From Roseomonas sp. KE2513 (GTDB lineage: Bacteria; Pseudomonadota; Alphaproteobacteria; Acetobacterales; Acetobacteraceae), in contig NZ_RCVR01000025.1 of the NCBI RefSeq assembly GCF_016107305.1, positions 1 to 64,000 on the forward strand: a stretch of DNA of 64,000 bases. The letters run 5' to 3'. Positions 8,702 to 16,801 of the stretch are shown here, piece after piece; the stretch's first letter is position 1; each line of letters begins with the position of its first letter. The notes beneath the pieces are model-generated. The model was not told the DNA's origin and did no database searches. It was given only the letters and a program-made list of their open reading frames with translations. The position numbers were made by a program, and so were the translations under genes.

Positions 8702-9586
8702 TCAGGGCTTGATGAGGGTTCCCGGCCCCTCGGCGGTGAAGAGCTCCGCCAGCACCGCGTGCGGCACCCGGCCGTCGAGGATGACCGCGCCCTGCACGCC
8801 TTGCTCGATCGCGTAGATGCAGGTCTCCACCTTCGGGATCATGCCGGCCGAGATCCAGCCGGCGCGGATGCCCTCTCGAACCTCGGCGACCGTCATCTCC
8901 GGGATATGCACCCCGTCCGGGCCGCGCACGCCCGGCACGTCCGTCAGCATCAGCAGCCGAGCGGCGCGCAGCGCCCCCGCGATGGCGCCGGCCGCCGTGT
9001 CAGCGTTGATGTTGTAGGTCTGCCCGTCCTCGCCCACACCCACGGGAGCCACCACCGGCACGATGTCCGCGCCCATCAGCAAGGAGAGGACCTTCGTGTC
9101 CACGTGCTCGGGCTCGCCGACGAAGCCGAGGTCGAGCACGCGCTCCACGTTGCTGCCGGGGTCGCGCACGGTCCGCTGCGCCTTGCGGGCGCGGATCAGG
9201 TTGCCGTCCTTGCCCGAAATGCCTACCGCGATCACGCCCGCCCGCGTGATCGCCTCGGCCACCTGCTTGTTGACGCTGCCGGCGAGGACCATCTCGACCA
9301 CGTCCACCATCTGGGCATCGGTCACGCGCAGCCCGTTGATGAAGGTGGACTGCACGTTCAGCCGCTTGAGCATGGCGTTGATCTGCGGCCCGCCGCCATG
9401 CACCACCACGGGGCTGACGCCAACCTGCTCCAGCAGCGCGATGTCGCGGCCGAAGCGCAGCGCGCTCTCCTCCTCGCCCATGGCGTGGCCGCCGTACTTC
9501 ACCACCACGACCTGGTCGTCATAGCGCTTCAGATAGGGCAGCGCGCCGGCGAGGATGGCCATCTGGTCTTGCGCGTCGGTGTTCAT
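8702..9586 (-). CDS. argB: acetylglutamate kinase
   Basis: A 294-residue amino-acid-kinase-fold enzyme that phosphorylates N-acetyl-L-glutamate, the second step of arginine synthesis. Signatures are KYGGHAM near residue 30 (ATP phosphates), HGGGPQI near 64-70 (substrate) and the [12 protein letters not shown] segment. A short N-terminal helix ([12 protein letters not shown]) precedes the first strand; such a helix marks arginine-inhibited forms of the family, so feedback control is likely but is an inference. It lies downstream of engB with a 95-bp gap that contains a stem-loop, so it may be co-transcribed with the rpmH block or have its own promoter. Confidence 0.95.
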   Translation of the reverse strand: MNTDAQDQMAILAGALPYLKRYDDQVVVVKYGGHAMGEEESALRFGRDIALLEQVGVSPVVVHGGGPQINAMLKRLNVQSTFINGLRVTDAQMVDVVEMVLAGSVNKQVAEAITRAGVIAVGISGKDGNLIRARKAQRTVRDPGSNVERVLDLGFVGEPEHVDTKVLSLLMGADIVPVVAPVGVGEDGQTYNINADTAAGAIAGALRAARLLMLTDVPGVRGPDGVHIPEMTVAEVREGIRAGWISAGMIPKVETCIYAIEQGVQGAVILDGRVPHAVLAELFTAEGPGTLIKP

Positions 9587-9650
9587 GGCTGTTCCAGAAA
9601 GGCGTGTCGGCGCGGCGCGAACCGCGGCGGGGGTGGTAAGCGGCAGGCCA

Positions 9651-9676
9651 CGGCCCGGTCAACCCGTGCCGGGCCG
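9651..9676 (-). terminator. stem-loop between engB and argB
   Basis: A perfect 8-bp inverted repeat (CGGCCCGG / CCGGGCCG) with a 10-nt loop lies between the engB stop and the argB start. No T-run follows, so a factor-independent terminator is doubtful. It may be a pausing or RNA-processing element that separates argB expression from the rpmH-engB genes. Confidence 0.3.
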
Positions 9677-9681
9677 CGCGG

Positions 9682-10395
9682 TCAGCCGGCCATCGCGATC
9701 TCGGCCAAAGCGGCACGCAGTTCGGGGATGCCCGCGCCCTTGGCGGAGGAGGTGGTCAGCACCACCGGATGCGCCGCGACGCGCTTCCTCACGATCTCGG
9801 CCATCTCGGCCTGTCGCTTGGCGAGGCGAGAGGCAGGCTTCGCGTCGTCCGCCTTCGTCAGTACGATCTGGAAGGGAACCGCGGCCTCGCCCAGCAGATC
9901 CATGGCGGCGCGGTCGCCGTCCTTCGTCTCGATCCGCGCATCCATCAGCAGGAACACCCGACGCAGGGTCGGCCGCCCACGAAGGTAGTTGAACATCAGT
10001 CCCTGCCAGTCCGCCTTCACCTGCTTGCTGGCGGCCGCGAAGCCGTAGCCGGGCATGTCCACGAGCGTGAGGCGGGAGGGTCCCTTCCCCGGCGCGTCGC
10101 CCGGCGCGGGCTCGCCGGCCATGAAGAAGTTGAGTTGCCGGGTGCGGCCGGGCGTGTGCGAGACGCGGGCGAGGCCGTGATGCCCCGCCAGCGCATTGAT
10201 CAGCGAGGACTTGCCGACGTTCGAGCGCCCGCAGAAGGCCACCTCCGGCGCGTCCGTCGGGGGCAGGCCTTCCAGCTGCTGGGCCGCGAAGAAGAAGCGG
10301 ACGGGGCGGGCGAAGAGCAGCCGCCCGGCCTCCATCAGCGCCTCCTCCTCCGGGCTCCGATCCCGGGTCGGTGCATCGCTCACGTCGGGGCTCAC
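9682..10395 (-). CDS. engB: ribosome biogenesis GTPase YihA/EngB
   Basis: A TRAFAC-class GTPase needed for large-subunit assembly, about 237 residues from the GTG at 10395. All G motifs are present: GRSNVGKSS (P-loop), DMPGYGF (switch II), LTKADD (base specificity) and SSAKG. The GTG start overlaps the yidC stop (GTGA), which supports translational coupling. A second GTG at 10383 and an ATG at 10336 (about 217 residues) are alternatives, and the shorter form is close to the usual family length. The position after yidC is conserved in alphaproteobacteria. Confidence 0.92.
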   Translation of the reverse strand: MSPDVSDAPTRDRSPEEEALMEAGRLLFARPVRFFFAAQQLEGLPPTDAPEVAFCGRSNVGKSSLINALAGHHGLARVSHTPGRTRQLNFFMAGEPAPGDAPGKGPSRLTLVDMPGYGFAAASKQVKADWQGLMFNYLRGRPTLRRVFLLMDARIETKDGDRAAMDLLGEAAVPFQIVLTKADDAKPASRLAKRQAEMAEIVRKRVAAHPVVLTTSSAKGAGIPELRAALAEIAMAG

Positions 10396-12149
10396 GTCCG
10401 GGCCAGGGCCTTCTCGTTGGCCCGCGCGATCCGGTCCTCGCGGCCGATGTAGTACTGCTGCGCCACGGAGAGGAGGTTGTTCCAGGACCAGTAGATCACG
10501 AGGCCGGCCGGGAAGCTCGCCAGCATGAAGGTGAAGATGATTGGCATGAAGCCGAAGAGCTTCGCCTGGATGGGGTCGGGCGGCGTCGGGTTCAGCTTGA
10601 ACTGAATCCACATCGTAATGCCCATGATGATCGCCCAGGCCGGCATGTGCAGGAACAGCGGCGGGTCCCAGGGGATCAACCCGAACAGGTTGAACAGGTT
10701 GGTCGGGTCAGGCGCCGAGAGGTCGTGGATCCAGCCGAAGAAGGGCGCGTGCCGCATTTCGATGGTCACGAAGAGCACCTTATAGAGCGAGAAGAAGACC
10801 GGGATCTGCAGCAGGATCGGCAGGCAGCCCGCAGCCGGGTTGATCTTCTCGGCCTTGTATAGCGCCATCATCTCCTGCTGCATCTTCGCAGGGTCGTCCT
10901 TGTTGCGCTCCTTCAGCTCCTGCATCTTTGGCCCGAGCGTCTTCATCCGGGCCATGGACTTGTAGGACTTGTTGGCCAGCGGGAAGAACAGGATCTTCAG
11001 GGCGATCGTGAAGATGAGGATCGCCACGCCGAAGTTGCCGGTCAGTTTGAACAGCCAATCCAGCCCGTAGAAGAACGGCTTGGTGATGTAATAGAACCAG
11101 CCGAAGTCGATCGCCTTGTCGAAATCGGTGATGCCGAGGCCCGAAGTGTAGGAGTCCAGCAGGTGCACCTCCTTCGCCCCCGCGAAGAGGCGGGTGGCGA
11201 AGCCGGCCGTCGCCCCGGGCGCGGCCGAGACGGGCGCGACGGGGCTGAAATCGACCTGCCAGCGATCCTGCCCACCCTCGCTCGTGTGGCGGAAGGCGGC
11301 GCGGTCGCGACCGGCCTGGTCCACGGGCGCGAGGGCTGCGAGCCAGTACTTGTCCGTGAAGCCTGCCCAGCCGCCGGCTCCCTCCTGCTCCAGCGCGGGG
11401 GCGCCGTTGCGGCGCGCCGCCTCGGTCTTAGCGTCGGCATACTTCGTCTCGCGCAGGCGGCCGTCGAGCACGCCCACGAAGCCCTCGTGCAGGATGTAGT
11501 AGCCGGCGACGACGGGCGTGTGCTCGCGGCGCACCCGGGCCCAGGGCAGCACCTGCACGGGCTCGGCGCCCGTGTTCACCACGCGCTGCTCGGCTGTCAC
11601 CATGAAGTTCTGGTCGAGGGAGAGCGCGATCTCGAAGCGCTGGCCCTGCCCGTTGTCCCAGCGCAGCGTGACCGGCGTGGTCGGGGTCAGCGTGCCCTCG
11701 GCGGTCCAATCGGTGTTCGGACCGGGCACGGCGGTGCGGCCGTCGGCGGCGGTCCAGCCCCACTGGGCGAAATAGGCCGCCGGGTCCTCGCGGGGGGCGA
11801 GGACGCGCACGTTCGGGCTGTTGGGCTGGATCGTCTCGCGGTAGTCGCGCAGCACGAGGTCGTCGAGGCGCGCGCCGCGGAGGTTCACGCTGCCCTCCAC
11901 GCGGGCGCTCTCGATACGCAGGCGCGGGGCCGGCGTGGTGGGCGCGCCGTCATTGCCGCCGGTGCTGGCAACGCCGGCCGGATTCAGGGCGGTGTTGGCC
12001 TGGGGCAGCGGCGTGCTGCTCGTCTGGGACTGCTGGACGTTCTGCGCGGCCTGACGCTGGGCCTCCCGCGCGGGACGCTGCCAGAGGTCGAACATCAGCA
12101 GGATGCCGATCGAGATCGCGATCGCCGCGAGAAGTCGCTTGTTGTCCAT
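10392..12149 (-). CDS. yidC: membrane protein insertase YidC
   Basis: A 585-residue inner-membrane insertase of the Oxa1/YidC family that works alone or with SecYEG. An N-terminal membrane anchor (about residues 5-20) is followed by a Pro/Thr/Asn-rich linker, the large periplasmic beta domain (about 70-360) and the five-helix insertase core near the C-terminus. The hydrophilic-groove charge is carried by Lys in KILFFPL, where E. coli has Arg. The cytoplasmic helical hairpin (KTLGPKMQELKERNKDD) is intact. It lies 12 bp after yidD and overlaps engB by 4 bp. Confidence 0.96.
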   Translation of the reverse strand: MDNKRLLAAIAISIGILLMFDLWQRPAREAQRQAAQNVQQSQTSSTPLPQANTALNPAGVASTGGNDGAPTTPAPRLRIESARVEGSVNLRGARLDDLVLRDYRETIQPNSPNVRVLAPREDPAAYFAQWGWTAADGRTAVPGPNTDWTAEGTLTPTTPVTLRWDNGQGQRFEIALSLDQNFMVTAEQRVVNTGAEPVQVLPWARVRREHTPVVAGYYILHEGFVGVLDGRLRETKYADAKTEAARRNGAPALEQEGAGGWAGFTDKYWLAALAPVDQAGRDRAAFRHTSEGGQDRWQVDFSPVAPVSAAPGATAGFATRLFAGAKEVHLLDSYTSGLGITDFDKAIDFGWFYYITKPFFYGLDWLFKLTGNFGVAILIFTIALKILFFPLANKSYKSMARMKTLGPKMQELKERNKDDPAKMQQEMMALYKAEKINPAAGCLPILLQIPVFFSLYKVLFVTIEMRHAPFFGWIHDLSAPDPTNLFNLFGLIPWDPPLFLHMPAWAIIMGITMWIQFKLNPTPPDPIQAKLFGFMPIIFTFMLASFPAGLVIYWSWNNLLSVAQQYYIGREDRIARANEKALART

Positions 12150-12161
12150 CGGATCCGGCGT

Positions 12162-12410
12162 TCAGGTCTTCTTCGGAGGGGGCACGGGGTCGTAGCCGCC
12201 GGCGTTCCAGGGATTGCAGCGGAGGATCCGCCGGGCCGTGAGGGCGCTGCCGCGCAGCGCGCCGTGCTCGGACAGGGCCTCGATGCCGTAGGCGCTGCAA
12301 TGGGGATGGAAGCGGCAGTTGGCGCCGATGAAGGGGCGCAGCGTGAACTGGTAGGCCCGTATGCCGAGCTTCAAGGCCTCGGCGACGGGATCGATTGATC
12401 GTGCGGTCAT
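12162..12410 (-). CDS. yidD: membrane protein insertion efficiency factor YidD
   Basis: An 82-residue protein of the YidD/haemolysin-alpha family, associated with the inner membrane near YidC. The family core is clear: [22 protein letters not shown], where three conserved residues (the two Cys and the HPHCS His) are visible, and [17 protein letters not shown] near the C-terminus. Its start overlaps the rnpA stop by 4 bp (ATGA), and yidC follows 12 bp later, the classic rnpA-yidD-yidC order. Confidence 0.95.
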   Translation of the reverse strand: MTARSIDPVAEALKLGIRAYQFTLRPFIGANCRFHPHCSAYGIEALSEHGALRGSALTARRILRCNPWNAGGYDPVPPPKKT

Positions 12411-12778
12411 GAGGCGGTGCCGGCCGGCGCCGAGCCGGCGTTCCCGGGCATCACGCCCACCTGCCGGAGCGCCCCGCGCAGGTCGCCCTGCAACTGGGTG
12501 AAGGGGCGGCCACGGGTCTCATCGCGGCCGATCAGCACAACGTCCCAACCCGCCGGTGGCTCGGCGCCGAGGACGAGGCGCGCCGCCTCGCGCAGGCGGC
12601 GCTTGGTGCGGTTGCGCACCACGGCGTTGCCCACCTTCTTCGTCACGGTGAAGCCGAGGCGCAGGGGACCGCCCGTCCCGGGCAGGGCCTGGATCACCAT
12701 TCCCGGCCGGGCGGCGCGCTTGCCGCGCTGGGCGGCGCGGAGGAAATCGCGCCGCTTCTTCATCCGGGGCAGCTTCAT
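12407..12778 (-). CDS. rnpA: ribonuclease P protein component
   Basis: About 123 residues from the ATG at 12778 ([12 protein letters not shown]); an upstream ATG at 12811 would add 11 residues. It is the basic protein subunit of RNase P, which matures tRNA 5' ends together with the RNA subunit. The RNR motif [11 protein letters not shown] and the preceding [12 protein letters not shown] strand are diagnostic. The C-terminal tail is alanine- and glycine-rich. It lies 72 bp downstream of rpmH and overlaps yidD by 4 bp. The rnpB RNA gene is not in the window. Confidence 0.94.
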   Translation of the reverse strand: MKLPRMKKRRDFLRAAQRGKRAARPGMVIQALPGTGGPLRLGFTVTKKVGNAVVRNRTKRRLREAARLVLGAEPPAGWDVVLIGRDETRGRPFTQLQGDLRGALRQVGVMPGNAGSAPAGTAS

Positions 12779-12850
12779 GGGTTTACCGCGCTGGGGCGCC
12801 ATAGCCGGCACCCCATCCTTGGAGCCCTGGTTACCGGACCCTTGGGGCGC

Positions 12851-12985
12851 TCAGGCCGAGAGCTTCGCGCGGCCCTTGGAGCGGCGGTTGGCGATGACCT
12901 TGCGGCCGCCCACCGTCTCCATGCGGGAGCGGAAGCCGTGGCGCCGCTTCCGGACGAGCTTCGAGGGCTGATAGGTACGCTTCAC
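12851..12985 (-). CDS. rpmH: 50S ribosomal protein L34
   Basis: A 44-residue ribosomal protein beginning [17 protein letters not shown] after a GTG start codon at 12985; the sequence and length match L34 end to end. There is no ATG in a suitable place, so the GTG start is the only reasonable one. It is the first gene of the rpmH-rnpA-yidD-yidC-engB(-argB) operon and lies about 180 nt downstream of the predicted promoter. Confidence 0.96.
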   Translation of the reverse strand: MKRTYQPSKLVRKRRHGFRSRMETVGGRKVIANRRSKGRAKLSA

Positions 12986-13173
12986 GGCAGGTCGCTCCGT
13001 CTGGGTGCTGGCCGGCCTGGATCGGGGCGCGGCGGCTTGGTGGTGTCGCGTCGGGCCGGCGGGACCGGACCGCTTCCGCCTGGCATTCCGATCTTCCGGC
13101 CCCCCGGCCACCGGCCCCGCTGAGCGGGCACGGACGCGGGCGGCCGCGGCGGGGTGCCCGGCGCGGGTGGCGG

Positions 13174-13203
13174 TGTATAGGTAGAGGGCCGCTCCCGCGT
13201 CAA
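13174..13203 (-). promoter_or_regulatory. sigma-70-type promoter of the rpmH operon
   Basis: On the minus strand TTGACG (13203-13198), an 18-bp spacer and TATACA (13179-13174) form a good housekeeping promoter. Transcription would start near 13167, giving a 5' leader of about 180 nt before rpmH. The whole 12986-13290 gap (305 bp) otherwise shows only GC-rich DNA and the short upstream region of the divergent flavoprotein gene. I saw no clear DnaA boxes, and dnaA is not adjacent. Confidence 0.6.
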
Positions 13204-13290
13204 CCAAAGCATGGGACCGGCCTTGCGCTCTGCCCCCTATCCTTCCAACAGAACCGCGTTATCCCTGCGGCCGCACCGGATGGGAACAGC

Positions 13291-14610
13291 ATGGCAGAGA
13301 CGGACATCGCCGTGATCGGCGCGGGGCCGACCGGGAGAGGCATCGCGGGCCTCGCCAGCGCCCTCGGCCTTCGCGTGACCCTTTTCGAACGCGGCCCGAT
13401 GGGCGGCGAGGCGGCGGAGCCCGCGGTGGCCCAGGCGGCGCTGCGCGCGGTGGCGGCTCGCACCGCGGCCGGCGCGCTGGTGCCGGAATGGGCCACCGTC
13501 CGCGCAAGCATGGCCGAGGCAGCCGCCGACGCCGCCCCGGAATCCACCCAGGCGCGCTTCGAGGCCATGGGGGTGGAGGTCGTCCGCGCCGCTGCCCGCT
13601 TCGATTCGCCCGACACGGTGGCGGCCGCCGGCCGCGCCTGGCGTTTCCGCCGCGCCCTCATCGCCACCGGTTCCTCCCCCGTCGTCCCGGCGCTGGAGGG
13701 GCTGGAGACGGTGCCCTACCTCACCGCCGACACGGCCCATGAGCTGAAGGCGCTTCCCTCCGACCTGATCGTGCTTGGCGGCGAGGGCCCCGGGCTGGAA
13801 CTGGCCCAGGCCTTCGGCCGCCTCGGCGCGCGCGCCTTCGTCGTCGCGTCCCGTATCGCCCCAGCGGCCGATCCCGACCTTGCCCGGGGCCTCACCAGGG
13901 CACTGGAACGGGACGGCGTGGTGGTGATCGACGGGGCGGAACCCGCCTCCGTGGAGCGAACCGCGGAAGGCGTGCTGCTGCGGCTCTCGGATGGATCGGC
14001 GCTCGAGGGCTCGCACCTCCTCGTCGCCCTCGGGCGCAGCCCGCATCTCGTGGGGCTCGACCTGGCAGCGGCCGGGATCGACGGCGCCGTGCCGGCGGTG
14101 GATGGCGGCTTGCGAGTGGCCGGCAACCGTCGGGTCTGGGCCGCCGGGGGCGCCATCGGCCGTCCGGGCGCGGGTGACTTGGGCATCCTCGCCCGCAGCA
14201 TGCTCTTCCGCGTGCCGGGAGCCAGCCACCCGCCGGCGCCGGTCCGGGCCATCCGCACCGATCCCGCCCTGGTGGAGATCGGCGCTCCGTCAGAGGGCGA
14301 CGAGACCCTCCGCTGGCCTCTCGCGGACACGGCCCGCGCCTCTGCCGAAGGCGCGGAGGGGCTTGTGACCCTTCGCGTGAACCGGCGCGGCCATCTCTCC
14401 GGTGCCGGGCTGCTCGCGCCGGGCGGGCTGGAGATGGCGGGGATGCTCGCCCTCGCCCTCGGCCGGCCGGTCTCGGACCTGGCGGCGGCCGCCCTGCCCC
14501 ACCCCACCCTCTCCGCCGCCATCGCCCGCGCCGCGCTGGAACACCGGGCACCCGACCTCGCCCGCCCCGCGGTGCGCTGGCTGGCAGGGATTGCGAAGCG
14601 GCTGCCTTAG
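13291..14610 (+). CDS. class I pyridine nucleotide-disulfide oxidoreductase-like flavoprotein lacking all cysteines
   Basis: A 439-residue protein with the architecture of mercuric reductase/dihydrolipoamide dehydrogenase. It has an N-terminal FAD-binding VIGAGPTG (about 8-15), a second NAD(P) dinucleotide fold (VLGGEGPGLELA, about 161-172), a typical GRSPH segment, and a C-terminal dimerisation domain ending in HPT (about 404-406). Where the family carries the redox pair (GGTCLNVGCIPSK), this protein has GGEAAEPAVAQAA, and it contains no cysteine anywhere. The fold and HPT catalytic motif survive but dithiol chemistry is impossible, so it may use another acceptor or be an NAD(P)H oxidase. 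It is 41 bp upstream of 3-hydroxybutyrate dehydrogenase and may be co-transcribed. Confidence 0.8.
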   Translation: MAETDIAVIGAGPTGRGIAGLASALGLRVTLFERGPMGGEAAEPAVAQAALRAVAARTAAGALVPEWATVRASMAEAAADAAPESTQARFEAMGVEVVRAAARFDSPDTVAAAGRAWRFRRALIATGSSPVVPALEGLETVPYLTADTAHELKALPSDLIVLGGEGPGLELAQAFGRLGARAFVVASRIAPAADPDLARGLTRALERDGVVVIDGAEPASVERTAEGVLLRLSDGSALEGSHLLVALGRSPHLVGLDLAAAGIDGAVPAVDGGLRVAGNRRVWAAGGAIGRPGAGDLGILARSMLFRVPGASHPPAPVRAIRTDPALVEIGAPSEGDETLRWPLADTARASAEGAEGLVTLRVNRRGHLSGAGLLAPGGLEMAGMLALALGRPVSDLAAAALPHPTLSAAIARAALEHRAPDLARPAVRWLAGIAKRLP

Positions 14611-14651
14611 GCCTTTACCTTCGCGCCGCAACGAACCGGAATTCCTGGGTT

Positions 14652-15443
14652 ATGACCAAGCTCCTGGAGGGCCGCACGGCTCTCGTCACCGGCTCCACCA
14701 GCGGGATCGGCCTCTCCATCGCCCTCGCCTTCGCGCGGGAAGGGGCCCGGGTGATGCTGCACGGCTTCGGCACGCCCGAGGCAATCAAGGCCGCGCGCGA
14801 TGAGGTCGCGGCCATTCAGGGAGGCGAGACGCCCTATTCGGCCGCCGACATCTCGGACGCGGCCGCCGTCCGCGGGATGTGCGCGGATGCCACCGCCGCC
14901 CTCGGGAGGGTCGATATCCTCGTGAACAACGCGGGGATCCAGTTCACCAGCCCGGTGGAGGAGTTCCCGGAGGCGAAATGGGATGCGATCCTCGCGATCA
15001 ATCTCTCCTCCAACTTCCACGCGATCAAGGCGCTGCTGCCCGGCATGAAGGCGCGGAACTGGGGGCGGATCATCAACATCGCCTCTGCCCACGGGCTCGT
15101 CGCCTCGCCCTTCAAGGCAGCCTATGTCACGGCGAAGCACGGGGTGGTCGGGCTGACCAAGACGGTCGGGATCGAGATCGCGCGCACGGGCGTGACCTGC
15201 AACGCCATCTGCCCCGGCTTCGTCCGCACGCCCCTGGCCGAGGCCCAGATCCCGCCGCTCGCCAAGCAGCACAACGTCTCGGAGGAGGTCGCCCTGACCG
15301 ATTTCCTGCTGGAGAAGCAGCCGAGCAAGCGCTGGGTCGAGGTGGAAGAGGTCGCCGGCATGGCGGTCTATCTCTGTGGCCCGAACAGCGGCGCGGTGAA
15401 TGGCGCCGCCCTCTCCATCGACGGCGCCTGGACCGCCTCTTGA
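14652..15443 (+). CDS. bdhA: D-3-hydroxybutyrate dehydrogenase (SDR family)
   Basis: A 263-residue classical short-chain dehydrogenase that interconverts D-3-hydroxybutyrate and acetoacetate with NAD(H). It has TGSTSGIG (about 13-20) for cofactor, NNAG near 92-95, and the catalytic S145-Y158-K162 with YVTAK. The substrate assignment rests on the whole-protein pattern typical of PHB-cycle enzymes (AICPGFVRTPLAEAQI, the long ALTDFLLEKQPSKRW lid). Its stop codon overlaps the start of the patatin gene, tying ketone-body/PHB metabolism to a lipase-like enzyme. Confidence 0.88.
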   Translation: MTKLLEGRTALVTGSTSGIGLSIALAFAREGARVMLHGFGTPEAIKAARDEVAAIQGGETPYSAADISDAAAVRGMCADATAALGRVDILVNNAGIQFTSPVEEFPEAKWDAILAINLSSNFHAIKALLPGMKARNWGRIINIASAHGLVASPFKAAYVTAKHGVVGLTKTVGIEIARTGVTCNAICPGFVRTPLAEAQIPPLAKQHNVSEEVALTDFLLEKQPSKRWVEVEEVAGMAVYLCGPNSGAVNGAALSIDGAWTAS

Positions 15444-16540
15444 CCACGGCGGGGGCCGGCGAGGAGGGACTGCCGCCGATCGAGGGCACGCCGGCCTCCC
15501 CGGCCGTCGCGCGCCCCCAGGCGCCTCGGCGGATCAACCTCGCCCTGCAGGGCGGCGGTACCCACGGCGCCTTCACCTGGGGCGTGCTGCTGCGCCTGCT
15601 GGAGGAGGAGAGCATCGAGGTTGCCGCCATCTCCGGCACCTCGGCCGGCGCGATCAACGGCGCCGCCTTCGTGCAGGGGATGGCTGATGGCGGCCGCGCC
15701 GGGGCCCGGGCCCTGCTGGACAAGCTCTGGGGCGAGATCGGCGCGCGGGCGGCCTTCAGCCCGCTCCGGAACAACCCTTTCGAGCGGATCCTCTGGGGGC
15801 CGGATCTGAGCAACGGCTTCGCCTGGCAGGCCTTCGACGCCGTCACCCGCGCCTTCTCGCCCTATCAGCTCGATCCTTTTTCGTTGAGCATGAACCCCTT
15901 GAGGAAGGTTCTCGAGGCGGTGCTGGACATGAGCGTCCTCTGCGCCCACCCCGAAGCACCTCGCCTTTTCGTCACGGCCACGAATGTGCGCACCGGCAAG
16001 CCCCGCGTCTTCGCCCGGCACGAGGTCACCCAGGACGCCCTGCTGGCCTCCGCCTGCCTTCCCGCCCTGTTCCGCGCCGTCGAGATCGACGGCGAGGCCT
16101 TCTGGGATGGCGGGTTCCTGGGGAATCCGGCCCTCTGGCCGCTCTACGACAGCGGCGGGCCGCCGGACATCGTGCTCGTCGGCATTAACCCGCTGAACCG
16201 CCCGGACATCCCCCAGACGGTTCAGGACATCAACACGCGGGTGAACGAGATCAGCTTCAACGCCTCGCTGATGTACGAGATGAGGGCGATCGAGTTCGTG
16301 CAGCGCCTCGTCGAACAGGGCGTGCTCAAGCCGCCTCGGTATCAGCGCCTCTTCGTCCACCTTATTGAAGATGAGGAACGGATGAGGAAGCTCGGAATGA
16401 GCAGCAAGTACAACGGTGACTGGGACTTCCTGACCAGCCTGCGCGAGAACGGCCGTGCCGCTGCCGAGAGTTGGCTGGAGGAGAACCGCGACGCCCTCGG
16501 TCAGCGGGACAGCGTCGATCTTCGGGCCCGCTTCCTTTAA
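15440..16540 (+). CDS. patatin-like phospholipase family protein
   Basis: About 366 residues of the patatin serine-hydrolase family with a DUF3734-type C-terminal part. The oxyanion loop GGGTHG (about 38-43), nucleophile elbow GTSAG (S68) and catalytic Asp in DGGFLGNP (D223) are all intact, so it should be active on acyl esters. No ATG precedes the domain. The likely start is a TTG at 15440 that overlaps the bdhA stop (TTGA). Pairing with bdhA recurs in alphaproteobacteria and suggests a role in PHB or lipid turnover, which is an inference. There is no signal peptide. Confidence 0.85.
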   Translation: MTTAGAGEEGLPPIEGTPASPAVARPQAPRRINLALQGGGTHGAFTWGVLLRLLEEESIEVAAISGTSAGAINGAAFVQGMADGGRAGARALLDKLWGEIGARAAFSPLRNNPFERILWGPDLSNGFAWQAFDAVTRAFSPYQLDPFSLSMNPLRKVLEAVLDMSVLCAHPEAPRLFVTATNVRTGKPRVFARHEVTQDALLASACLPALFRAVEIDGEAFWDGGFLGNPALWPLYDSGGPPDIVLVGINPLNRPDIPQTVQDINTRVNEISFNASLMYEMRAIEFVQRLVEQGVLKPPRYQRLFVHLIEDEERMRKLGMSSKYNGDWDFLTSLRENGRAAAESWLEENRDALGQRDSVDLRARFL

Positions 16541-16547
16541 TCCTTCG

Positions 16548-16588
16548 GCGCTGGTGACGCTGGGGGAGGAAGAAAGAATTCTTCCTCC
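16548..16588. repeat. dispersed intergenic repeat, copy 2
   Basis: A 41-bp element matching 3484-3524 at 33 of 41 positions. Here the right part forms a perfect 10-bp stem (GGAGGAAGAA / TTCTTCCTCC) around an AGAA loop, at 16565-16588, starting 7 bp after the patatin stop codon. The rest of the 16541-16801 gap to the convergent HlyD gene shows no convincing gene. Confidence 0.55.
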
Positions 16589-16801
16589 TCTTAGACCCCT
16601 CACCATCATCCTTGTTCTTCAGGTTGAAGAGCTTGACGGGTGATGCGCCGCTAAATGCAGGAAGTAGGTCAGAAGAAGAACCGGCCCTCGATCACCGTAG
16701 CCGCGCCAACCAAGCAGGCATCCAAGGGCCGCAGGCACTTGGCAGCGAAGGTTCGGCGAGGGCAGAGCCCTCTCCAGGAACAGTCAGAGCCGGCCTCACG
16801 C

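Noticed and set aside
13198-13290. Replication origin or DnaA-box cluster next to rpmH
   Set aside because: rpmH often lies near the origin in other phyla, but no DnaA boxes or dnaA gene were recognised here.
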